This document shows, in pieces, positions 23,209 to 33,026 of a DNA stretch of 64,000 nt. A model generated the notes under the pieces. It did no database searches and was not told the origin of the DNA. It saw only the letters and a list, made by a program, of their open reading frames with translations. The stretch's first letter is position 1, and each line of letters opens with the position of its first letter. The translations under genes and the position numbers were made by a program. The stretch spans positions 16,624,501 through 16,688,500 of the forward strand of contig BSBN01000254.1 in NCBI GenBank assembly GCA_027924645.1, in the 5' to 3' direction. Source of the DNA: Cunninghamia lanceolata. Lineage: Eukaryota; Streptophyta; Pinopsida; Cupressales; Cupressaceae.

Positions 23209-23847
23209 GTAGATGATCTCTAACTCAGGGGGAGTCACAAAGGAAAATAAATTCCCCCAGCCAGTCAATCGGTGCTTGAAATTGGCACATGGAAAGTTGT
23301 GGATTAAAGGGTTCTCAGAGAAATATCTAAATAACCCTTGGTAAAAATATGAAAGATCCGTAAGGAATTTGAAGAGGTTAATCATCCAAGATTGATCCAG
23401 TTTGACAGTCATCCGGTAAAAGTAGGATTTTCACAGTTAGATCTAGTATGATTCAAAATTGAAATATCTAGATCTACAGATAAATGGAATGATTGGAGAA
23501 AGGGAGATACATTGTCAATTATCACCAAGAATAATTCTAAGTGCATCTCAGTGATTCGGAATGATCTCTCTCAGAACAAGGGAACTGGAATGATTTAAGG
23601 TGTATATTTATTGCAATATGAAATTGGGGTATGCACAAAAATATAAGGGTTCTTTTATTCATCATTTGCACATTTGCACTCGAGAAGAAGAAAGAAAGAG
23701 CTCTAAAAACAAGATTGCTTCAACCCTCTCAAAGATCAACCGCAGAATCTGATTCAACCAGCGATCTTTTTCGGCTCATATTGTGAACACTTGAAGCATA
23801 AAAAGGTATTTCTATTCTTGAATATCTCTCTCTGAATCTTTTGCAGG
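23209..23847 (+). other. Spacer between RT-X gag and second ORF
   Basis: Non-coding by eye. It has GGGGGAGTCAC just after the gag stop and an A/G-rich stretch near 23680-23700. It ends with a pyrimidine tract and TTTGCAG directly before the ATG of the second ORF, so a splice acceptor at 23847 is possible (inference). Confidence 0.45.
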
Positions 23848-25289
23848 ATGTCTACTCCAAATGTTGTTAAGATCGCTGATAGGCTGCGCCCTAAGTTCAA
23901 GAAACATCCTTACAAATGCCTAGAAGTTGATCCCTTAAATGCCTTCTCTAGCATTCCTCATGGGGTTCTGTACTTAGAAGATGTTAGGGTATACATCCAT
24001 GCAAATATTAAGGAATTTGGAGAATCAAAGCTGATGGATATCTACCATAAATAACTAATAGATGAAACCTTTGAACTCAAACCTCAATACAAGGCCATCC
24101 ATGATAAGCATTTTGGACATTGCATCCACTTTCCCTATTTCTCAGAAGATGAATGGGTCTGGTATGTTCTTAGCAGAATACATGACAACTTCATGTGGTT
24201 GATGAGGCCATTCAAGATAACAAAAGATACAATTAGGGCTATAACCTGATTGCACTCATCCGGTGGGTTGCCTACTCTTAAATCTGTCAAGAATCTGATA
24301 GTGAGTGAGGCTACTAGATCAAAGTTTGACAAAAGAGCAATTACAATAGAAGATATCACAGATCCGGATATTAAACTTGCCTCCATGATAATAAGATATA
24401 AAATATATCACTCTAGCAGGGAGAATTCTGTGTCTGGAACTGTAATTTACACTGCTTATCAGATGTTAAGGGAAAATACAGATTATGATCTTTGCGAGCT
24501 TCTCCTAAACCAACTGTTGGAAAATTTGTAAAAAATAAAGAAGGATAAGAAGAATTCATTTAAGTATGGTGGCCTAATACTATGTCTCTTCATTTACTAT
24601 ATGAATGAGCTACCCGGATCATGTGGTTGGGTATGGAAAAATGATAGACCGGTTGCCATACAAATAAGAGATTATATGTATGGGCTTGGTGATGCCAAGG
24701 CTCAAAGTACAACACTTTGGGGATACTTCAAAAACTTCCAAAGTTTGATGTAGGCCAGAGAAAGAATTCCACAAACAATAGTTGAAAAATACAAAGATAC
24801 AATGTGTTTCATGGTAGACACTGATTAATGCCTAATGGAGGCAGTGGAGCCTAGGATAGTCTGGATTATGCCAATGGGCTATGAGGTAGATGAGAAAATC
24901 TTGGAGCTACATATCCAACACTTACTAAGTCAGCCTAAGGACCCTGAGGCAAAAAGGTTTGGAACCTTTCAAGAATTGAGTGTAAAAATACATGTTGAAC
25001 TGAGACAGCCAGAGATGAAAAGGAATGTGAGAAGGGAAGTAGACGAAGTTGCCAAAAGATATGGCATATCGAAGGAGGCAGTTGATGCAAATAGAGAGAA
25101 AATAGAAAGAGTAGAGAAAGAGAAAAAAGAAATAGAAAAGGAAATTGTTCCGGTACAAGCCTCCTCCCAGACCAGATCCTCCAAGAACTCTACACCTGCC
25201 ACCTCTAAGAGCCCAAAAGCCTCAAAACCAGAAGCCAAGACATCCGAAAAGGGAGAAAAGAGAACAAGGACAAAGGCCACAAGGTCATA
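23848..25289 (+). pseudogene. RT-X second ORF, 5' part, interrupted by GIANT-2
   Basis: One frame from ATG 23848 runs 481 codons with five stops (24052, 24247, 24529, 24751, 24826) and no frameshift. Visible segments: DRLRPKFKKHPYKCLEVDPL near the start, LEDVRVYIHANIKEFG, a Trp-rich middle (EDEWVWYV, GSCGWVWKNDRP), PRIVWIMPMGYEVDEKILEL, then a strongly charged helical region and a Ser/Thr/Lys-rich stretch ending at the GIANT-2 insertion. I do not recognise the family. It has some look of plant transposon-associated ORFs of unknown function. It sits where pol would be expected. The frame continues across the insertion at 42603. Confidence 0.6.
25286..25289 (+). other. Left target-site duplication CATA of GIANT-2
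   Basis: CATA occurs here and again at 42599-42602. Because the right end has one extra C before ATA, a 3-bp duplication (ATA) is also possible. Both readings give the same empty site. Confidence 0.75.
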
Positions 25290-25320
25290 GGGTAAGTGCA
25301 AAAAGATGGGGGGCCAAAAA
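25290..25320 (+). repeat. Left terminal inverted repeat of GIANT-2
   Basis: Starts GGGTAAGTGCAAAAAGATGG and continues GGGGCCAAAAAG. It is followed by TGGCCA, which also reappears, shifted, inside the right end. Confidence 0.88.
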
Positions 25321-25353
25321 GTGGCCAAAAAATTTTCAAAAAAATTTATAGCA

Positions 25354-25482
25354 AAACGCGAGCGCGTTATAACGTGCTCACGTTATGGCTTGGCAATGAC
25401 AAGCCTTAGGCTCATCATTGCCGAGCCATAACGCGAGCGCATTATAATGCGAGCGTGTTATAACACGCTCGCGTTTTAAACT
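25354..25482. repeat. Left subterminal CG palindromes and hairpin of GIANT-2
   Basis: Copies of AACGCGAGCGCGTTAT and inverted variants lie at 25354-25386 and 25427-25477. Between them a stem of about 13 bp (GGCTTGGCAATGA against TCATTGCCGAGCC, one mismatch) surrounds AGCCTTAGGC. Variation is mostly CG to TG/CA. Tandem palindromes near the end are a likely transposase-binding region (inference). Confidence 0.8.
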
Positions 25483-25569
25483 ACTTTTTATAAAAACAAG
25501 ACCCCCGCTGTCATTTCATTTCATTTCATTTTTCCTCCGCCCGCGGCATAAAACCCTTTCAAAAACGCG

Positions 25570-25660
25570 CTCGCATTCTACAAAGCGCCGTTCAACACAA
25601 AAGATTTGTCGATTCATTGCCGAAATGCTGCCGTGACGTCGAGCATGCCAAAGGGGTGAG
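25570..25660 (+). other. Possible first exon of the GIANT-2 gene
   Basis: A frame ending FVDSLPKCCRDVEHAKG before GTGAGT resembles the segment FVTDLSSKCCHDVGEDKG in the GIANT-1 copy (14648-14760). The similarity suggests an exon. Its phase does not join cleanly to the exon at 25742 as read, and no ATG is preserved here, so the first exon is uncertain. Confidence 0.35.
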
Positions 25661-25741
25661 TTATCTTTGTTTTTTTGTTTGAATTTCTTCCTAAATAGGT
25701 AGGTTTTTGTTGATTTTTGATGTATATTTTATTAATTGTAG

Positions 25742-27712
25742 GAAATGTTAATGCACCTCCTCCTCCTCCTCAAAATCCACAAAATCTTGAGGAAGAAATA
25801 CCTGCAGAACAACAACCTCCTCCATTCATTCCTCGACATGCCCCTGGAACACAAGATAATATAATGGGGGAAATTGAAAACAACAAAAAACAAATTGAAG
25901 ATATAATTGCAAGGTTGAAAGATCCTTCCACTTCAACCTTGCATAGGTCCACGCTTGCCGAATCTCTTGAGTCTATGTTATCAAATGTAAATTCAATTAG
26001 TAAGCAAATAACTAGTTGGACCGATAAAAAGAGAGAGTTTAGAGATTACTATGCAGATAAATTGTCATACCAAGATGTCAAAAAATTACAAATTACAAAA
26101 GTAGACTTGTGTTCAATTTTCACAAACCCACAAACAAATCAACCTCCACCCATTACATGCAAGAGGTTCCCTATCCATTGGTGCAACAACCAAGCGATAA
26201 GGGACAATTTCAGGCAAAGGTGGTGGATGGTTTTTGACCATCCTCCATGCAATAACAATGAGGTCCCGCAATACTTTTTGAGGAAACTCTACTCTGAGTT
26301 TGTCCTCAATAAAGTGCCAAACTATTTTGATATGCGGGACTTCCAGGGTAGAGGTGGGGGCTTAGCACAGGATAGACCAGGGGCACGTCTTGACCCATAG
26401 CGGGTAGTGAGACGAGTAATCAACAGACCAGCCCACGAGCATGTTTCTATCCCTTCCATTGTGAAGGAGAGTGTTGAGGTCGATACACTGAGGTCGATTA
26501 GTGTCTTGACCCAGAGCATCATAGAGCATGCCGATCCTGCAACACAGAGTGGGTTGGGAGATAGTGCGAGGAGTAGGGTCCCATCGCATACTTGCCAGGC
26601 TTGCGGGTCAACCTGTGGTTATGACCCCATGGACAGTCAGGACGCAGGTGCACAGGCTACATCTGCAGCTGAGCAGATGGTGATGACAGATACCCTCCTG
26701 AGTGAGACTTTCAGCCTTGATACTCAGGTAAATATTAGCAAGTTTATTGAATTTAATTTATTAAATTTTATTTTTGAAATATAAGATTAACTAATTTAAA
26801 TTGATGATTTTAATGAAATTTCAGGGTCATAGTGTCGATGCAGTTTTCAGTGGTTCTCCACCTACATTTTTCACTAGATCATCTACTGTCGAGGTATGTA
26901 ACTAGTAAACAATTATAAATATTACATGTGAATAGCATCGTTATATGAATGGTATTCTAATTTCTGATTTTGGATGTTGAATAGGTTAACACTGTAGATT
27001 TCATGGCAACACCTGCCAGCGGCGGTGGACTTCAAAGCTTTACGGAGGTAATAAAATAAATAGTTTAATGAATGAATTGTACTTACTAAATTTTTGTATG
27101 TGATTTGTGTGTTTTATTATGTGTACTTTCATGTTTAGATGAGCGTGTGTGTATGTTAGGAGCCATGATTTGCATCACTATTATAGTTTTCGTAATTGAA
27201 TAATGTTGTTTTATTTCCAGATGATGCAGGCTGCGGATACACCTCCCCATGTTCATAGGGCAATGGAGCAGAGTGTGGCCTCTGCGATTCATAGCTCTAT
27301 GGCATTGATAGGGGTATGAGGCAAATTAGTAAATTTCAATTTACATTCATTGTTATAGTTGTCTATTTTTGAAAAATCAAAAGATTATTGATTTGAAGTT
27401 TAATTTCTATCTGGATGGTTTCTATAGGACATGACATCACCAGGGCCTATTCCTGCTACTGAGGCAAGCGAGGAGACAGATTATATGTTAGCGGTAAGTG
27501 ATTATTTTGTTAAATGTTTCATTTTTTTATAACATGTAATTTCTATATATTAATATCTATACTTTTTTTTGTAACAGGTAAAGGTACAGGAAGAACTAAA
27601 TAGGAGGAGTAGCCCTCGGGTTCGTAGTAGACCACCCACATGCATGTCTCCATCCCCTAGAAGATCAAAGGCTGCTCGTGATTTATTCTCTTCACCAGCT
27701 AGAGGGGAATGA
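25742..27712 (+). CDS. GIANT-2 multi-exon gene, product unknown, one nonsense codon
   Basis: Exons read from GT-AG signals: 25742-26727, 26825-26893, 26985-27047, 27221-27313, 27428-27493 and 27578-27712. All five introns between them fall between codons (phase 0). The product would be about 470 residues: a proline-rich N-terminus (NVNAPPPPPQNP), a helical segment MGEIENNKKQIEDIIARLKD, a Cys/Trp-rich core (CKRFPIHWCNN and RWWMVFDHPPCNNN), CQACGSTCGYD near the end of the large exon, and a basic Ser/Arg/Pro tail (NRRSSPRVRSRPP to SSPARGE). One TAG at 26398 interrupts the large exon. The GIANT-1 copy has a CAA codon there, so the stop is a point mutation. Homologous exons, introns and 3' flank are kept in GIANT-1. 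I do not recognise the family. It could be a transposition accessory or DNA-binding protein of the element, or a captured host gene. Confidence 0.7.
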
Positions 27713-28529
27713 CTTTTTATTGTGTTCCTCTGTTGTATGCCTATATGGCATTTGTGGACATATATTTTGTATTGTACATAGTTGACATTGTATGCCTATA
27801 TGGCATTCTTGTAAGCATATATGGCTATTTTGTATATATGTTATACTTATATCGACAGATATTGATGTATGCGTATATGGATATTTGGTTAATACAAATC
27901 TTTTTTATTGATGGTGTCCATACTTGCATTATAAATCCACTTTTGAATGGATATTTGTAGATAGCTACTTCAAATATTTAAAGTCTGATTGTATTACATA
28001 GGATGTTTGCATTTTCTTTGATAGGCTTGATAGGCCATGGATTACATGATGGTGTTTGATGGAAAAGTACGGTACTAGAAGACTCTAGTTCATTCTTAAT
28101 AGGCTTGTGATTGATAATATCTTTGCATGATTGCACTTGATCTTGGATCATGGGCATGTTGTTAGGATTTTGATTGCATTGTGATGTTTGATGGATAGGC
28201 ATGGTGTAAGTGTAAGATACCCAACTAGTTCTACAAAAAATTTTCCTTACTTAAACACTTTTACTTGCTAACAATTCATCAACTACTTCAATAACATAAA
28301 GATATACATCAAGATAACTATTTGAATGAAACAACATTAGAGTTGGGTACTTGTCTTGTTACTTGATTCAATCAACTTGCAATGTCTTTTTACATGGAAA
28401 ATGCTTTCAATAGCATGAAGTACAACTCATTCAATGGAAATACAAGGACAAGCCTTGAAGCCTTGATGTTACAATGTCTTCCTTACTTGAGCAACATTTG
28501 AAGATTTAGAATGTTCAACTCATCACCTC
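27713..28529 (+). other. 3' flank of the GIANT-2 gene, no gene seen
   Basis: The first 230 bases contain several copies of the phrase GTATGCCTATATGG and are also kept after the GIANT-1 copy (46941-47110), so they are probably 3' untranslated sequence. From about 27960 the two copies no longer match. Confidence 0.55.
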
Positions 28530-31500
28530 ACAAGGTAGGCGCATATTTGAAGGATTTACAGGTTTTTCTGACTTGGGCGCCAAGTTGAGGTGACCTCCTC
28601 CTGAAGTTGCGCCTTGTCAACATTAGGCACCAATTAGAGTTTATGGATGCTCTGGATTGTTTCCAAGAGTAGGCGCCAAAACATCATCATTATGAAAGTG
28701 TTTTAAATGCTAGGCACCCAAATGAGCCCTCTGGAGTCTAGGCGCTCCTTTCATGCATTCTGTATTCTAGGCGCCAATTGAAAGGAGTGGAGAACAGGGC
28801 AAGCGCCTTCCAAACTAGGTGTTTCCTTGAGGTGACAAGGACTTAGAAAGTGCGCCTAAGGTGAGCGCCTTGAGTGAAAAGGTCTAACAAACATCTTTGA
28901 ACCCCCTTTCAAGGTTAGGCGCATTCTGGAGGTGGAAACAAGTAGAAGGTGCGCCTTAGCTTCCTTTGTCAATTCTTGCAAGTCTTTGTTGATTAGGAAG
29001 GTGGAATGCTTCATTGTAGAATGAGCGCCTATCTTCTAATGTCCAAACTACTTCTTCTGGCTCACTCTGTGGCTAGGCGCCAGAGCTAAACTGTTCACAC
29101 AAGGGAGTGCACCTAGACTCACTTGATGTTTTCTTACTACTTCAACCCCTAGAAGATGTTCCAAGGTGTTCCCTTTTACAAGCACCTGACCTCCCAAGTT
29201 CCTTCATGTGCTATTCCTTGAAGGCGCCAAAACTGAGCTCCAGTGCCATGGGATTGTGCCTAACATCTTTGAAGAGTTTCTAAGCCTTTTGCAAGTTGAT
29301 ATCCCAAACTCATCTTCTAGGCGCAACAAGAGCTTTCCAAAGGAGTTTCCAAGTTTTAGACGCCAAGCGAGGTCATGGGTGAATGGAACTACACCTTAGG
29401 AGATGACTGGATCCTAAGCGTCAATCTAGAGTTACAGTGGAATTGATATGCACCTCAACTAGCTTAGGCACCCATTTGAAGTGATTCCTTTAACACTTCT
29501 CTGTCAATCTCAACTGCAAGGATGATCTCCTAATCTAATTTTGATCCTCTGGAGATGCAAATAGCTTTACATTTCACTAGGCGACATCAATGATGATCAT
29601 CAACCAAAGTGCATTTCAAAGGTGAGATAGGCAAGTGAGGTGCCAAACTAGTCCTTAAGACTTATCTCCTTCTATCAAGTCAATTTCAACTATGTGAGAG
29701 AGTTCTATTCTAGGCGCAAAATGGAAATGTTTCATCAATTGGTGCATCTTACAAAGCTCCCAATTCTAGGCACCAGAGCCAAAGAGTTTTTCCCAACACA
29801 TGCACCTAGGCTAGGAATTCACCTAAGAGACATCACTTAGCTTTAAAACTTTCAATCTATAGCCATCTGGGCTAGGCGCTCCAATGGAGGATCCTTGAAC
29901 TCATGCATTGGCACCTTCTAGTTCTAGGCACCCATTTTGGATGATTCATCCTGATACTAGCGCCCAAAATGACTAGACTCTCTTCATCATCCAATTCACT
30001 TAGAAGACTCAAGTTGGAGACTTAGTTGTCTATCCATGTTCTCCGGAAGATTCATTGTACCTCTATGCACTATCTCCTTCAAGGCACTCCTTAAAATCAT
30101 TGGAAGTGCTCAGGACTTACCTTAGTCCAAAGCGCCACAATCCATTCCTTAAAGCACAAAGAATTCTCAAAGGTGCCCCTATTTACCTCTAAGCACTTAA
30201 ATATCATTTAGATTCAAGGCACACATTTAGCTCCAAAACGCAAATTTCCATCATCAACCCATCAAGGTGCATCATCTTCCCTTTGTATCCCCTTCAAGGC
30301 GCAGACATTCACTTCTTCACACTCAAACTCACTCTCTGGCGCCAGAATAGGTGTATAACTTCAAATAAGGCACTAATCTTAGGTTTCTAAGTACTTAGTT
30401 TGATCTTAAGGCTATCCTTCCTCTAAGCACTCTCTTCAACTCCCTCACTGAAGGCCCTCTGTAAGTTTGGGCGCATTTCATCCCAAGGCGCTTCAACATC
30501 ATCCAAGGCGCAAATTCACTCTCCAAGACAAGGTGCAAAAAACCTTATCCTAAGGCGCTCAAATCTTGCTTCTAGACCTAGGCGCACAAACATGAGATTA
30601 AGGATCATTCTGGCCACCATCACTTCCCTAAAGGCGCAAAATTGGTGTAGATACATTCCATTTATTAAGGATCATTCTGGTGCCCAAATCTTGTCAAAGC
30701 AAAGGATCAATAGGTTCTCTCTAAGGTGCACTCCAGGGTTTGATCTTGCAAGACTTCTCACATCAAAATTTTGACCAAGACACTCAAGGCACTAGTCTTT
30801 ATCATCTAACCCTACAGTGCACTTACTCATTATGATATACTCCTCAACTTTGTATTCAACCTTGCCCAAGGTGCATATTCACTATAAGGCATTCTCACGT
30901 TGTCAAGGCTCAGAGGGCTTCAACTTGCTAAAGGGTAGAGGTCTAGGCACATATCTGACTTGAAGCTCAAGGCGCTCCAACCCTCTTGCTCTGGAATTCC
31001 TTCTAGGCACTAAGTGACTTCTCCAATTCCTTGAAAACATTTGAAGTGTTTTACCTTCTCAAGGTGCTCCTTCGAACTTGACTCCAAGGTGTTATAATCT
31101 CAAAGGTCCTGACATCATCTCAACCAAAGGCGCTCAATGATTCATCCCATATCTAGGCGCTAAAACACTTAATCAACCAAGTCATTCAAGGCACCATTCA
31201 GTAAACTCATCTTCCATGATATTCCTATCAAGGTGCATATCACTTCTCTCATGGGCTTTAGGCGCTCAGTTGAGTGTTTCAATACTACTTAGGTGCCAAA
31301 TTCATTTTAATGCACCAAACACAAAGAGCTTTCAAACACTGGGTGCTCACAAAGAGTCTTCCAACCTTGGGCACTAAATTAGGTCTTTGCAACTATCCAA
31401 GGTGCATATCTTCATTTGAACAACTTATGGTGCCAAGACAACTTCTCATTAGGGCGCTCAAAACACTTGTGTTTACATTTGAAGTGCTTTACCTTCTTAA

Positions 31501-33010
31501 GGTGCTCCAGACTAACCTGACTCCAAGGCGCTCCATCATCATCCTTAAGGTGCTAAAAACATCATCTCCACTCTAGGCAAAAACATCATCCAACTCCTTA
31601 AGGCACTTCACTGTCAAAGTCTGAAGGCGCTCTACCTAGACCTTTCCCCTAGGCACCAAAACTCCTAAGCGCTCACCAGATAACTCTCTTCTTCAAGGCA
31701 CAAATCTTCCTATACTATGATTGCCTCTGAAATGCTGATTAACGTGATGTGAGGGTGCAAAGGCTACTCCAATCCTCAGTGAGCGCCTAGTTTAAACAAG
31801 GAGAAATAAAGCATTCAAAACTATCCAAACGATCATCCCCTTCCTAATGTCTTCACTGCTCCGGAAAACCTTGGCCAAAATAACACATAACAACTCCTAT
31901 GAGCGCCCTTATGCCCTAGGATCATCTAGTTTGTGCGTCTTGTAATGAGGAGTTCATGTAAGTTTGGAATGAGCACCTTGAATAAGTGTAAACTAGCCTA
32001 GAGAAGGGTATGTGCGCCTTGAGTGCCTTGAGCATTCTAGAGATAACTGTGCGCCTAGAACAATATGAGTGCTCATGATGATGATTAACGCCCTGATGAG
32101 ACTATGAGCGCCTTGTTCAGGAGATACCTTGTTTGATCATAAAATGCGCCTTGAGTCTTGAAGGTTTTGAGCGCCTAGGTGATTTGGATGTTGGGATGTT
32201 GGTATGCGCCCAAGATTGAGGTAAGTGAGCGCTTGTAATGGAGGAGAGCAATGAGATGGAATGTCTTGTAGAGATTGGCGCCCAGAGACCCATTTTTGTG
32301 CCTTTGATGATGACCATTTTTGCATAAGAGTTTAGCACCCTAGAGTTGTAAACTTTCTCTTTGGGCGCCCCTGAGTGAATGTTGGCGCCTTGGACAACTA
32401 AATACGCCTTTGATGGAGTGGAGCCCAGAAGGGGAGTAGGAGGAAACCCAATCTTCAAGATTCATCAAGCTTCAAAGTTTAGGTCAGAGGTTATCCACTT
32501 TATCCAAGGAAGGTGTTATCATCTACACTCCGAGAAGGTAATGTCAAAGGCCATCATGAAGGATCACTTCATCAACTTCAAGTCCTTCAAGTTCAAGTCC
32601 TTTCACCTAGCAAGTCCAAGAGAGATTTCTACTCTGATTCATGAAGTAAGCTTATATCATCCTTATCTACTTTGCAAGAAGAAGAAACATTACAAAGTCA
32701 ATCAAATGAGTTACAAGTACCATACATCCAATTGCAAGGAGTGAACCACCTTAAGGAAAAATAGTTCTCTTGAAGTTACTTGAAATGTCAAAAGGTTTAG
32801 CACCTCCAAGTAAGGTCAGAGGTGAGGTTAGAGGTGAAATGCGCCTTTGGACCATTCTGGCACCTTGGATGAAGAACCTATATCTTGAGCCCAAGAGGTA
32901 AAATTTGCGCCTTAGTGGATTTGGAGAGTTACAGAGATTAGAGAAAAGTGCCTTGAAGATAGAGTTGTTCAAGGTGCATGTGTGATTTGGTCAAAAACAG
33001 GCGCCTAGAG
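28530..33010. repeat. Dispersed AGGCGC-motif field
   Basis: The hexamer AGGCGC (often AGGCGCC, AAGGCGCTC or TAGGCGCCA) recurs every few tens of bases with variable spacers. Intermixed AGGTGC and AGGCAC copies look like CpG-deamination products. Orientation is mixed from 28530 to about 29050, mostly AGGCGC on the plus strand from there to about 31730, and mostly GCGCCT after about 31750. The spacers do not repeat. It resumes briefly at 36000-36100 after the 359-bp array. No such field is seen in GIANT-1. Open frames within it are not credible genes. Confidence 0.8.
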
Positions 33011-33026
33011 TGAATAGGCTTTCATC

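Noticed and set aside
28530..33010. Protein-coding exons in the AGGCGC field
   Set aside because: Frames are short and broken, and their only shared content is the motif itself.
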